From Planctomycetota bacterium (GTDB lineage: Bacteria; Planctomycetota; JAJSAM01; JAJVHW01), in assembly GCA_024280885.1 (NCBI GenBank), contig JAJRPF010000068.1, forward strand, positions 1-46,350: a DNA stretch of 46,350 nt, in the 5' to 3' direction. Shown piece after piece: positions 24,846-33,784 of the stretch. Every line of letters starts with the position of its first letter. The stretch's first letter is position 1. Below the pieces are notes generated by a model that saw only the letters and a list, made by a program, of their open reading frames with translations, did no database searches and was not told the DNA's origin. Both the position numbers and the translations under genes were made by a program.

Positions 24846-26119
24846 GCGATGACTTCCTCGTATACGTCGCTGACCAGTTCGGCCTGGCGCTGCCATGTCA
24901 GGCGCGCGGCGTCGGCGCGACCATCGGAGGCAAGCCGCGTGCGGAGCTCGTCACTGCGCAGTACCTCGACGATGCGCGCGGCCAGTGACTCCGTATCCCA
25001 GAAGTCCACCGTGATGACGTTCGAGAGCACCTCGGAGACGCCGGTCTGCTTCGAGAGGATCACCGGAACATCGCGGGCGAGTGCCTCGAGCGGCGCGATC
25101 CCGAACGGCTCGCTGACCGAAGTCATCACGTAGAGCGAGGCTTCGTCGTAGATGCGATCTACTTCCGGTCCGCGGAGAAAGCCGGTGAAGTGAACGTGGC
25201 GCGCCAGCCCGAGTTCGGCAGCGCGCTCGATCATTGCCGGCAAGAGATCACCGCCACCGGCCATCACGAACTTCACGTGTGGCTCGTCGCGAATGACACG
25301 CGCGGCCGCCTCGAGAAAGTACTCGGGGCCCTTCTGGAACGTCACGCGGCCGAGATAGAGCACGATCGGTTCGTCGATGCGCGTACCGGCAGATGCCGCC
25401 TCGGCGGCCGGCTCATCAGCTTCGACAGCACGCGCGTCGTTCTGCGCCACCGCGTTGTGGACGATGCGCAGTTTGTCGGCCTTCACGGGGTAGCGATCAC
25501 GGAGTCTCTGTGCGGTATAGCGCGAGACGCAGATGACACGATCGGCGGCGTCGAGCCCGCGCTGTTCGACTTCGACGATGCGCTCGTTGGCGGCACTTCC
25601 CGCGCGGTCGTACTCACACGAATGAACATGTAGCACGAGCGGCACGCCGAGTTTCTGTGACACGGCAATCGCCGCCGGGAACGTCATCCAATCGTGAGCA
25701 TGAACGACGTGGTAGGTGCCCTGGGTGTTCTTCTCAACTGCGGCGGCGTAGCGCTCGACCTCGGCGAAGAGATCGTCGCCGTACACGCCCGAGCGCCCGG
25801 TGCGCTCCATCCAACGCGCGTACTCGATCTCGCTCAGATAGGGCATGAGTGCGGAATCGATGTGGACGGCCTCGTGCTCGTCGTCGGTCAGTCCGCAATC
25901 GACGAGATGGACGCGCTCGTTCTGCCCTACGGCGCTCTCGGACGCGGTCGCCGTATCAGCGTCCCCCGCCGTCTCGTCGCCGAGCCGCGGGATGACGAAC
26001 GTGATGTCCACGCCGTTCTCGGAGAGACCGCCGACCAACCCGGCGCACGCCGTCCCGAGTCCACCCGAGATGTGGGGCGGGAACTCCCAGCCCAGCATCA
26101 ATACGTTGGTCGTGCTCAT
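24842..26119 (-). CDS. GT4 family glucosyltransferase (glycogen synthase-like)
   Basis: This 425-residue protein has a GT-B fold. The N-terminal MLGWEFPPHISGGLGTACAGLVGGL resembles starch/glycogen synthase-type sugar-donor loops, VVHAHDWMTFPAA is the HDW motif, and the C-terminal half has LYLGRVTFQKGPEYFLEAAARV and VSEPFGIAPLEALA, the E-x7-E motif. Homologues found beside GH57 and debranching genes are thought to build alpha-1,4-glucan. Its start ATG overlaps the debranching-enzyme stop and its stop overlaps the GH57 start, so the three are strongly coupled. Confidence 0.88.
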   Translation of the reverse strand: MSTTNVLMLGWEFPPHISGGLGTACAGLVGGLSENGVDITFVIPRLGDETAGDADTATASESAVGQNERVHLVDCGLTDDEHEAVHIDSALMPYLSEIEYARWMERTGRSGVYGDDLFAEVERYAAAVEKNTQGTYHVVHAHDWMTFPAAIAVSQKLGVPLVLHVHSCEYDRAGSAANERIVEVEQRGLDAADRVICVSRYTAQRLRDRYPVKADKLRIVHNAVAQNDARAVEADEPAAEAASAGTRIDEPIVLYLGRVTFQKGPEYFLEAAARVIRDEPHVKFVMAGGGDLLPAMIERAAELGLARHVHFTGFLRGPEVDRIYDEASLYVMTSVSEPFGIAPLEALARDVPVILSKQTGVSEVLSNVITVDFWDTESLAARIVEVLRSDELRTRLASDGRADAARLTWQRQAELVSDVYEEVIA

Positions 26120-28146
26120 ACTTCGCCTCCGGCGTCCAGCAATGCGAACGCTCGCAACAACTCACCCACACTCCACGCCTGCGCAAAACAGCCACCCGGC
26201 CGATGCGGGGGGTCTCCGTCGAAGACCTCCGAGATCTGCCCGATGCCATGCTCGGAGAGATGATCGCCGAACCCATCCAGCAACGCGCGCAGTCGCAGCT
26301 TCACGGACGCGTCGGCCGGTACAGCGCGCAGACCGGCCTCGACGTAGAAGCCGAAGAGCCACGGCCACACTGTGCCCTGGTGGTAAGCCTCGTCGCGCTC
26401 GCTCGGGCCGCCCTGGAAGCGACCGCGATAGCGCAGGTAGCGCGGGCTCAGGGTCCGCAGTCCGCGCGGGGTCAGGAGTTCCGCACGGGCGAGTTCCACG
26501 ACGGCGCCGCGTTGCTCCGCTGAGAGCGGGCTCGGGTGCAGCGCCGCGGCGATCACCATATTCGGGCGCACCGAGTCATCGACCACGCCGTCCGCAACGC
26601 AATCTGCAAGACGGTTCTTCGCGGGGATCCAGAAGCGGCGCAGGAACGCTTCGCCCACCTGATCGCGGAAGCTCGCCCACGTGGCAGCCGCGACGCGATC
26701 TCCGGCGCGCTCGAGCAACAGGGCCACCGTGTCGAGCAATACGTACCAGAGTGCATTCACCTCGACCTGTTGCCCGTCGCGCGGTGTCACGGGGCGGCCG
26801 TCGATGACGGCGTCCATCCACGTCGCTGCGACCGTCGGCGTGCCCGCGCGCAGAAGTCCGTCAGCGTCGCACGCGAGATCAGCCGCATCGGATGCCCTGT
26901 GGGTCCGCGCGATCTCCAGCAGCGCAGGCAAGAGATCGTTCTGCAAGCGGACGGCGTCGCCTCCGGCGTCGCAGTAGAGACGCACGGCGCGGCCAAACCA
27001 CATGGACGGATCCACGGCCTTGTAGTCGCTGTCTTCCGACGCCTGTCCGAACACGTTGGGGAAGCGGCCCTCGCGCAGGAAGGGCAGCAGCCCGGAAAGG
27101 ATCTCGCCACACTCTTCGACTTGCCCGCGGGCGAGCGTGAGCCCGGGCAACGCGATGAGTGTGTCGCGGCCCCACTCTTCGAACCACGGGTAGCCCGCGA
27201 TCACGCCGGGGCGCCCCTCCGGCGTGCGATAGAGGAACGCGGCGGCCGCGCGATCGAGCGTGTCGCGCAGGTTGTTCTCGGCCGCGCCGTCAACGGTGTC
27301 GTCAACAGTACCGTCACCCGCGTCGTGAACGCTGGCGTGTTCCGCGACCGGCGCCGAACGCCGGTGGGCGCGCCGCTCGATCTCGCGATCCCACTGACCG
27401 GCGGGATCGTCGAGCGCTTCCCCGATCGCCGCCGCCACGACAACCGAGTCGCCGTCTTGCAGCACGACGCGCAGGACGCCCGGCGACCACTGATCGTCGT
27501 GCCCGTCGTACCCGCGGCGCAGATCGTCCTGGTATTCGATCCCCTGATACCACGTGGGGTCGGCGTCGAACGGCGACGAACCGGAGAGCGTGACGTAGAG
27601 TTTCGGCAGGGCTGAATACGGTTGCACGGCAATGCCATCTGCGAGGCATTCGACGTCGCCGTTCAGCGTGTCGTTCTTCCACGAGAGAGAGTCGGCGCGG
27701 CGGAACGGAACGAGCGGCCGAAGGTGCAACTCGATCGGCTTGCGCTGTCCACGGGCGCTGTACCGGAGGAGCACAGCCGGCCGGCCGTTCAGCATCTGCA
27801 CCTCGCGTGTGACGATGACGTGGCCGATGCGATACGTGAAGCGCGGGTGCCCCTCGAAGTCGCATCGATCGACGAAATGATGTCCCTCGGGCGAGAACGC
27901 GCCGCCATAGCGTGCGGACGAGATCGGGAACTCCCGGCCCTCGCCGTGGAACGTCTCCTCGAAGCGTGAGAGAAAGACGTGCCGTGCCGGTTGCTCGCGC
28001 GAGGGCACCACGAGCAACCCGTGAAAGCGGCTGGTCGGGCACGCGAGCATCGTCGATGCGGCGTAGCCGCCCAGCCCATCGGTCTCGAGCCAATGGCGAC
28101 CGAGGGCCGCTTCGAGATTCAGGCAGACGTCACGGGTAAAGCGCAT
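26116..28146 (-). CDS. Glycogen debranching enzyme (amylo-alpha-1,6-glucosidase, GH133-type)
   Basis: This 676-residue protein has an N-terminal GDE_N-type domain (HWLETDGLGGYAASTMLACPTSRFHGLLV) and a C-terminal GDE_C glucosidase domain (VIAGYPWFEEWGRDTLIALPGL, EAYHQGTVWPWLFGFYVEAGL, GQISEVFDGDPPHRPGGCFAQAWSVGELLRA). These match bacterial amylo-alpha-1,6-glucosidases, which remove alpha-1,6 branch glucose. An Asp-rich stretch (GDGTVDDTVDG) near residue 285 looks like a loop insertion. The ATG lacks a good ribosome site, so its start is less certain. It is first in the four-gene operon, 126 bases after an ATP-grasp gene on the same strand. Confidence 0.9.
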   Translation of the reverse strand: MRFTRDVCLNLEAALGRHWLETDGLGGYAASTMLACPTSRFHGLLVVPSREQPARHVFLSRFEETFHGEGREFPISSARYGGAFSPEGHHFVDRCDFEGHPRFTYRIGHVIVTREVQMLNGRPAVLLRYSARGQRKPIELHLRPLVPFRRADSLSWKNDTLNGDVECLADGIAVQPYSALPKLYVTLSGSSPFDADPTWYQGIEYQDDLRRGYDGHDDQWSPGVLRVVLQDGDSVVVAAAIGEALDDPAGQWDREIERRAHRRSAPVAEHASVHDAGDGTVDDTVDGAAENNLRDTLDRAAAAFLYRTPEGRPGVIAGYPWFEEWGRDTLIALPGLTLARGQVEECGEILSGLLPFLREGRFPNVFGQASEDSDYKAVDPSMWFGRAVRLYCDAGGDAVRLQNDLLPALLEIARTHRASDAADLACDADGLLRAGTPTVAATWMDAVIDGRPVTPRDGQQVEVNALWYVLLDTVALLLERAGDRVAAATWASFRDQVGEAFLRRFWIPAKNRLADCVADGVVDDSVRPNMVIAAALHPSPLSAEQRGAVVELARAELLTPRGLRTLSPRYLRYRGRFQGGPSERDEAYHQGTVWPWLFGFYVEAGLRAVPADASVKLRLRALLDGFGDHLSEHGIGQISEVFDGDPPHRPGGCFAQAWSVGELLRAFALLDAGGEV

Positions 28147-28272
28147 GGGGATTTGGCGGGGTCTCGGATTCCGGCGGAGCTAGGTGCAGTGTCGGCGCGC
28201 GAGGGTCGCGAATCCCGAAACACCGCTCGGAACACGCAAATTGACGCCGTGGTGGTGCGCGCTCGCAGCTCG

Positions 28273-29493
28273 TCAGCCTGCCCGCACCTGCACCATCTCG
28301 CCGATCGCGGTCATGATCCGACGCAACTCGTCGTAGTCCGTATGCTGCAGCCGCATCCAGGCGTTCACCTTGTAGCCACCCTCGATCGGGGCGGTAGGTG
28401 AGCCGATCGCCGGGATGTGCTCGTCGATGATGTGATCGCCGAAGCGACGGTGCACCTCGTCGAGCCCCTCGTAGCCGATGATCTGGCCGTCCTTGTCCGG
28501 GCGCATATTCAGCATGCCGGTCGAGTAGCGCAGGGAGCGCTTCTGCCGCGCTTCGCCGTGCACGATCGTGTTCGCCCACTCCTGGTAGACGTCGAAGTCA
28601 TTCGCCGCCGAGTAGAGGTCCCAGACGCTCACGCCCGGCGGACGACAGCCGATCTCAGAGAACTTGAGCCCCTTGGGCCCGTAGAACCACTCCATGTGCG
28701 TGGCCGAGGTCTCGATCCCGAGGGTCTCGATGACCTTCTTGCCAAGCGCTTTGACCTCGTTGTAGGCGTCGGCGTCAACCCGGTTCGTGATCACGATCTG
28801 CGGCGAGATCCAGCGGTTCCGCATCGCGTGGAGCACGTTCGGGTAGTAGTGCGAGATGAACTCGTGGACGACGTTGCCCCCGACGCAGAGCGTGTCGTAG
28901 AAGCCCTCGTGGCCCTCGACGAACTCCTCGACCGCGACATCCGCCCCCTTGCCGACGCCGCACTCCTCGAGGATCGGGGCCAATCCGGCCAGATCGTCCA
29001 CGCGGTACGTGCCGGCAGCGCCCGCGGCGCCGCGCGGCTTGACGATGAGCGGGAAGCCGACGCGCTCGGCGAAGGCGGCGATTTCTTCGGGGTCGCCACT
29101 TCCGATTGACTGAGCGGTCGGGACCCCCGCGTCGCGCAGCGCGTCCTTCATCGCAGGCTTGTCACGGCAGAGGAACGCCGTTCGCACGCTCGTACCCGGG
29201 ATGCCGCACGCCTCGCGCACCTTCGCGACGGGCAGAATATGAGCCTCGACGGTCGTCTCGAGCCTGTCGACCCAGCCGCGCGCCTGGATGGTGCGGACGG
29301 CCTCCAGAAGCGACGGCTCGTGACAGACTGAGCCCACTTGCTCGTAGCTGACTAGCCATGAGCGGAGCTCCGGGTCGAGCGCTTCGAGGGGCGATTCGCC
29401 GACGCCGCTCACGGCAGCTCCGGCTCGCTTCAGCACCTCGACGAAGCGCCGCTGGTTCACGGGAAACCGTGGCTCGACGAAGATCACGTGCAT
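28273..29493 (-). CDS. ATP-grasp ligase A
   Basis: This 406-residue protein has an ATP-grasp fold: FPLIVKPRGAAGAAGTYRVDD with Lys152 as the ATP-binding lysine, VAVEEFVEGHEGFYDT as the hinge (Glu189/190), THMEWFYGPKGLKFSEIGCRPPG (264-287) as the Mg site, and a C-terminal tail of about 115 residues (YKVNAWMRLQHTDYDEL). It is a clear paralogue of the proteins at 37841-39076 and 39076-40293, sharing HMEWF and the E-I-G/A-x-RPPG pattern, which lacks the usual Asn of ExNxR. Such enzymes join a carboxylate to an amine or thiol. The ATG has GGGAGG upstream. It is divergent from the S51 peptidase gene, and the debranching operon lies just downstream. Confidence 0.85.
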   Translation of the reverse strand: MHVIFVEPRFPVNQRRFVEVLKRAGAAVSGVGESPLEALDPELRSWLVSYEQVGSVCHEPSLLEAVRTIQARGWVDRLETTVEAHILPVAKVREACGIPGTSVRTAFLCRDKPAMKDALRDAGVPTAQSIGSGDPEEIAAFAERVGFPLIVKPRGAAGAAGTYRVDDLAGLAPILEECGVGKGADVAVEEFVEGHEGFYDTLCVGGNVVHEFISHYYPNVLHAMRNRWISPQIVITNRVDADAYNEVKALGKKVIETLGIETSATHMEWFYGPKGLKFSEIGCRPPGVSVWDLYSAANDFDVYQEWANTIVHGEARQKRSLRYSTGMLNMRPDKDGQIIGYEGLDEVHRRFGDHIIDEHIPAIGSPTAPIEGGYKVNAWMRLQHTDYDELRRIMTAIGEMVQVRAG

Positions 29494-29544
29494 TGTCGTT
29501 CCTCCCTGACGTGGCGAGTAGTGCAGAGCGTAGCATCCGCGGCG

Positions 29545-30492
29545 ATGTCAACTGTCGCGCTGCTCGGTCCCCAACGCCATCATCCAACCCTCGTGGACGT
29601 CTTTCGGCGCGTGGGTGCGTCCGGGCCCGTCGCTGCCGTGACAGCCGGCTGGGAGGAGCGCGAAGACGAGATCGACGAGCTCACCGAACACCTCGGATGC
29701 GAGGTGGTCAACCTACGCCTCCACGGACGAACGGAACACATCTTCCAGCGAGATCCGGAATTCTTGGCGGGGTGGCAGGAGCGTCGAGCCCAGATCCGCG
29801 ACGGCCGCAACCTGTATCGCTCCCGACTGCACCATGCGATGGAGGCTGTGCGCGGCCTCGCGGCGCGGCCCGAGAGCGAATTGGTCGCGGCCGAGCTGGC
29901 GGATGCGCTCGAGACCGTGCGGGATCTTGACGCGCGACACGTTGCCTACGTGGACGGCGTGCAGGCCGAGTTCGCCGAGCGCTGGAAGCCGCAGGAGCGC
30001 GAGAGCGTGGCGCTGCAGATCGAGCGCATCGCCGAGTTGATGGACGATTGCGACTCGGTCGCGTTCGCCGGCGGGCACGTGGGGGTGCTGCGCAATCGCC
30101 TGCGGCTCTTCGGGATCGCGGAGTTGATCGGTGAGCGTCCGCTCGTGGCCTGGTCAGCTGGCGCCATGTGCGTGACGGATCGGATCTTCATCTTCCACGA
30201 CAGTCCGCCGCAGGGGGGACGCGACCCGATCGTGCTGGATCGGGGCCTCGGCCTCTGTCCCGGTGTGGTTGCCTTGCCGCACGCGGCGCGGCGCCTGCGC
30301 CTCGACGACGCGCGCCGCGTCGCGCTGCTGGCCCAACGGATCGCGCCGCGGGCTGGAGTGGCCCTCGATGACGCGTCGGGCCTCCTCTTCGACGGGAGCG
30401 GAATTGAGCTTCTGGGGGCCGGCGCTCGGCGCCTACTACTCGACGGCAGCGTCCGCGAGATGACGCGCTTCGAGGAGACCGTCGAATGCTGA
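29545..30492 (+). CDS. S51-type peptidase-like protein (dipeptidase E/cyanophycinase fold)
   Basis: This 315-residue protein starts STVALLGPQRHHPTLVDVF, a Rossmann-like opening. It has FAGGHVGVLRNRL (175-185) and AWSAGAMCVTDR (202-213), where Ser204 in SAGA is the expected S51 nucleophile, and His246 in ALPHAARRL as a possible His. A helical insertion of about 100 residues (60-165), larger than in dipeptidase E, separates the two parts. S51 enzymes cleave Asp-X dipeptides or cyanophycin. Its neighbours are ATP-grasp ligases and esterases, suggesting that it cleaves or edits a ligase product. I chose the ATG at 29545 over 29488 for the natural N-terminus. Divergent from ATP-grasp A; overlaps the next gene by 7 bases. 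Confidence 0.78.
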   Translation: MSTVALLGPQRHHPTLVDVFRRVGASGPVAAVTAGWEEREDEIDELTEHLGCEVVNLRLHGRTEHIFQRDPEFLAGWQERRAQIRDGRNLYRSRLHHAMEAVRGLAARPESELVAAELADALETVRDLDARHVAYVDGVQAEFAERWKPQERESVALQIERIAELMDDCDSVAFAGGHVGVLRNRLRLFGIAELIGERPLVAWSAGAMCVTDRIFIFHDSPPQGGRDPIVLDRGLGLCPGVVALPHAARRLRLDDARRVALLAQRIAPRAGVALDDASGLLFDGSGIELLGAGARRLLLDGSVREMTRFEETVEC

Positions 30493-31622
30493 CCATCCGC
30501 CGGTTGATGACGGAGAACGAAAGCCTCGGTGACGACACGATCGGTGCCTTTCTGGAGGCGCACTCGTCGCCGATCGTGGAGGGACCGTCGGTCACGTTCC
30601 TGTACCACGGCAAAGCACGCGGCGTGCGTCTGCGGCACTTCATCATGGGCTTCCCGAGCCTGCAGCCGTTCCGGCGCGTCAGCGAGAGTGACCTCTGGTT
30701 CCTGACGATGGAGGTGCCGCCGCGCTCGCGCATTGAATACAAGCTCGAGATCGAGATCGGGAGTCGGAGGCGGCTGATCCTGGACCCGCTGAATAGGCAC
30801 AACGCGCAGGACCCGTTTGGCGTGAATTCGGTCTGCTACGCGAGCGGGTACGAGCGGCCGGAATGGACGCGGGAAGATCCGGAGACGCGGCCTGGCACTC
30901 TGGAGACCGTCGTGCTGCCGTCGGCTGTGCACGGTGAAGACGTCGAGCTCCGCGTGTATGTCCCCGCTCGTCTGCGCGCGTCGCGCAAGGTCCCGCTCCT
31001 GATCGCATTCGACGGCGAGGACTACGTGCGGTACTCGGAGTTCAAGACAGTCCTCGACAACCTGATGCATCGCTATGAACTGCCGCCGATGCTCGTCGCG
31101 CTGAGCCAATCTCCCGACCGTTTCACGGACTACACAGCGTCGGAGCGGCACGCTCAGTTCGTGGCGGAGGACTTGCTGCCTGGGCTGGAGAGCCATTTCC
31201 CCGCGCTCGGCACACCGAGCGCACGCGGATTGATGGGTGCCAGCCTGGGCGCCGTTGCGGCATTCCACACGGCATATTGCTACCCTGGCGTGTTCGGCAA
31301 GCTCCTGCTGCAGTCGGGTTCCTTTCGCTTCAACGACACGGGCTACGAGGAACACCATCCTGCGCTTGAGCCTGTCGTGGAGTTCGTGAACGGGTACCGG
31401 GAAGATCCTGTGCGCGTGGCGGAGCGAGTCTCGGTGACGTGCGGACGCTACGAGTCTCTGATCTGGGACAATCGCGCGTTGCAACCGCACTTGCAGAAGA
31501 GTGGCATGCGAATCCGCTACTCCGAGGCCAGGGACGGGCACAACTGGGACAACTGGCGAGATCGTCTCCGGCCCGCGCTCAGTTGGCTCTTCCCGGGACC
31601 ACTCGGGATGGTGTACGAGTAA
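30486..31622 (+). CDS. Alpha/beta-hydrolase esterase with N-terminal beta domain (Fes-like)
   Basis: This is a 378-residue protein. Residues about 1-115 resemble the beta-sandwich that precedes esterases of the enterochelin esterase (Fes) type (FLYHGKARGVRLRHFIMGF). Residues 135-378 are a putative esterase D-like alpha/beta-hydrolase, with GASLGAVAAF (Ser253) as nucleophile elbow and RDGHNWDNWRDRLRPAL (His352) as the catalytic His. Its N-terminal region is like glucan- or siderophore-binding domains, so the ester substrate is open. It overlaps the S51 gene by 7 bases and is followed by ATP-grasp B, in one plus-strand operon. Confidence 0.82.
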   Translation: MLTIRRLMTENESLGDDTIGAFLEAHSSPIVEGPSVTFLYHGKARGVRLRHFIMGFPSLQPFRRVSESDLWFLTMEVPPRSRIEYKLEIEIGSRRRLILDPLNRHNAQDPFGVNSVCYASGYERPEWTREDPETRPGTLETVVLPSAVHGEDVELRVYVPARLRASRKVPLLIAFDGEDYVRYSEFKTVLDNLMHRYELPPMLVALSQSPDRFTDYTASERHAQFVAEDLLPGLESHFPALGTPSARGLMGASLGAVAAFHTAYCYPGVFGKLLLQSGSFRFNDTGYEEHHPALEPVVEFVNGYREDPVRVAERVSVTCGRYESLIWDNRALQPHLQKSGMRIRYSEARDGHNWDNWRDRLRPALSWLFPGPLGMVYE

Positions 31623-31649
31623 GGGAATCGGAACCAGGAGGTCGTCAAA

Positions 31650-32909
31650 GTGTCCGAAATCACCCGCCATATCGGACTGTCTCTCGGCGCTGATCTGTGC
31701 TGGCCGGCCTGCTACGAGCGCATCCTGAAGCGCGTCGATCTGGCTCTGCCGATCGACGGCGACACCGTCCGGTTTGACACGCGCCGCGTGAAGATCGACC
31801 CGCTCGACTTGGCCGCACCCGCGCGCTACGACGTCGTGCTCGATCGCGTCACACATTGGTTCCGGCTGAGTCGGGAGTGGGTGAAGAAGTCGATCCTTGT
31901 GGATGACGTCTACTTCCTGAACAACCCGTGGTCGCTCCAGTCGATGGAGAAGGCGACGACGTACGCGGCAATGATGCGGCTCGGGTTCCCGATCCCGAAG
32001 ACGTGGCTCGTGCCGCAGAAGGCGTACGACTGGTCGGAACCGGATCTACGGACGACGCTCGAACGGCATGCGACGCTCTTCGACCTGGAGGAAGTCGGCA
32101 AGTCGATCGGCTACCCGCTCTTCATGAAGCCGTACGACGGCGGTGCGTGGGTCGGTGTCACGAAGATCGACGATGCGAGCGCGCTGAAGGCTGCGTACGA
32201 AGTGAGTGGGGAGCGGTTGATGCTGCTCCAGGAAGCGATCCTGCCCCACGATCTCTTCGTGCGTTGCGTGGGTGTCGGCCCGCAGGTGCGCATCGTCAAG
32301 TACGATCCGTCGGCGCCGCTTCATGGGCGCTACACCACGCAGACGCCGGACGCGTCCGATGACGATCTCGCGCTACTGCGCGACATGACACTGACGATCA
32401 ATGCGTTCTTCGGATGGGATTTCAACTCGGCCGAGATGTTGCGTCGCGCAGGGACGTACCACCCGATCGATTTCGCGAACGCGTGTCCCGACTCGCAGGT
32501 GACGTCGCTGCACTATCACTTCCCGTGGCTCGTGCGCGCGAAGTTGAAGTGGTCGATCTTCGTGGCGGCGACCGGGCGCCAGATGCACAAGACGCTCGAC
32601 TGGGACCCGTACTTCGAGATCGCGGGGACGGATGCGCCATTCCGCGAGAAACTCGCGGGGTACGCGGCGATCGCACGCGAACGAATGGATGCAAGTCAGT
32701 TCGCCGAGTTTGACGCGCAGCACCTGGGCGTCGTGGACGACGCGGTACACGACTTCTTCGGGACGGATGAAGCGAAGGAGATTGTGCGAGCGAAGGTCGC
32801 GTCGCTCTATCCGCAGCACGAGATCGAGGAGTTCACCGACATGTTCTGGAACGCAATCCAGGACTGGCGGGCGGACGAGTCGGAGGCGCCCTCCGGCGGG
32901 CTCGCGTAG
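31650..32909 (+). CDS. ATP-grasp ligase B (RimK-like)
   Basis: This 419-residue protein has a RimK-like ATP-grasp fold: GYPLFMKPYDGGAWVGVTKID with Lys160, LLQEAI (Glu195) at the hinge, and a DFNSAE...PIDFANACPDS (272-282) Mg site that keeps an Asn, unlike the three related ligases. The following SLHYHFPWLVRAKLKWSIF region seems distinctive of its subfamily. The GTG start has AGGAGG eight bases upstream. It lies 27 bases after the esterase gene and before the second esterase, so the three are probably one operon. The substrate is unknown; amide or ester bond formation is an inference. Confidence 0.82.
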   Translation: MSEITRHIGLSLGADLCWPACYERILKRVDLALPIDGDTVRFDTRRVKIDPLDLAAPARYDVVLDRVTHWFRLSREWVKKSILVDDVYFLNNPWSLQSMEKATTYAAMMRLGFPIPKTWLVPQKAYDWSEPDLRTTLERHATLFDLEEVGKSIGYPLFMKPYDGGAWVGVTKIDDASALKAAYEVSGERLMLLQEAILPHDLFVRCVGVGPQVRIVKYDPSAPLHGRYTTQTPDASDDDLALLRDMTLTINAFFGWDFNSAEMLRRAGTYHPIDFANACPDSQVTSLHYHFPWLVRAKLKWSIFVAATGRQMHKTLDWDPYFEIAGTDAPFREKLAGYAAIARERMDASQFAEFDAQHLGVVDDAVHDFFGTDEAKEIVRAKVASLYPQHEIEEFTDMFWNAIQDWRADESEAPSGGLA

Positions 32910-33031
32910 CGCGCGACAACACGCACTCGATAAGACCAACGGCATGAGGTCTGTCTGCCCGATCGCAATGATCGACGGACCATGAACAACGAAGCGATTG
33001 GAGCACGCTACTCCCGGCGGGTGTGGGCGTG

Positions 33032-33781
33032 ATGGTGAAGATGAGTCAGGACTCTCATATCTCGATCAAGGTGAATTCGCGCCACGTCGGCGAGGAGATC
33101 ACATGCGCGCGCTGGGGACACCTCGGCACACCGGTACTGCTCTTCCCGACGGCGGGTGGCGACGGTGAGGAATGCGAACGCTTCAAGATGATCTACGCGC
33201 TGCGGCATCTGATCGATGCGGGCCGGATCAAGGTGTACTCGTGTGACAGCGTGGGTGGCCGTGCGCTCTCCGCGAAGGATCGCACGACGCGCAGCTTCGC
33301 CGACGCGCAGACGCGCTTCGACCGCTTCATCTACGACGAGTTGGTGCCGTGGATCCGCCGCGATTGCGAGACGCCGGACATCGAGATCATCACCGCTGGC
33401 GCGTCGATCGGTGCGTTCAACGCAGTGGCCGCACTCTGCCGCCACCCCGACGTCTTCAAGACGGCGATCGCCATGAGCGGCACGTTCGATCTGACGAAGT
33501 GGCTCGACCCGCCGTACACGCTTGACTTCTACTACGCCTCGCCGATGCACTTCCTGCCCCGACTCGGCGACTCGCCCCAGTTGGAACAACTGCGCAAGCG
33601 CCTGATCCTGCTCCCGACCGGAGAGGGTCCGTGGGAGGAGCCAGCACAGTCCTGGCGCCTGGCTCAGGTCCTCGGCAGCAAGGGCATCCCCAACCGCGTC
33701 GACCCCTGGGGCAAGGACTACGACCACAACTGGCCCACCTGGCGCGAGATGCTCCCAAAGTACCTAGCCCAAGTCGCATAA
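33032..33781 (+). CDS. Putative esterase (esterase D-like alpha/beta-hydrolase)
   Basis: This 249-residue protein has the esterase D-type core: VLLFPTAGGDGEE, then ITAGASIGAFNAVAAL with Ser125 as nucleophile, and WGKDYDHNWPTWREMLPKYL with His232 as the catalytic His. It has no signal peptide. The start is uncertain among ATG at 33032, ATG at 33041 and GTG at 33023; I used 33032. It is separated from ATP-grasp B by about 120 bases and is followed at once by the left repeat of the RAYT unit. It may act on the same ester as the Fes-like enzyme. Confidence 0.8.
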   Translation: MVKMSQDSHISIKVNSRHVGEEITCARWGHLGTPVLLFPTAGGDGEECERFKMIYALRHLIDAGRIKVYSCDSVGGRALSAKDRTTRSFADAQTRFDRFIYDELVPWIRRDCETPDIEIITAGASIGAFNAVAALCRHPDVFKTAIAMSGTFDLTKWLDPPYTLDFYYASPMHFLPRLGDSPQLEQLRKRLILLPTGEGPWEEPAQSWRLAQVLGSKGIPNRVDPWGKDYDHNWPTWREMLPKYLAQVA

Positions 33782-33784
33782 CCC

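Noticed and set aside
29946..31856. A 636-residue minus-strand frame across the peptidase and esterase genes
   Set aside because: It is antisense to strongly supported genes with clear active-site motifs and has no recognisable domain.
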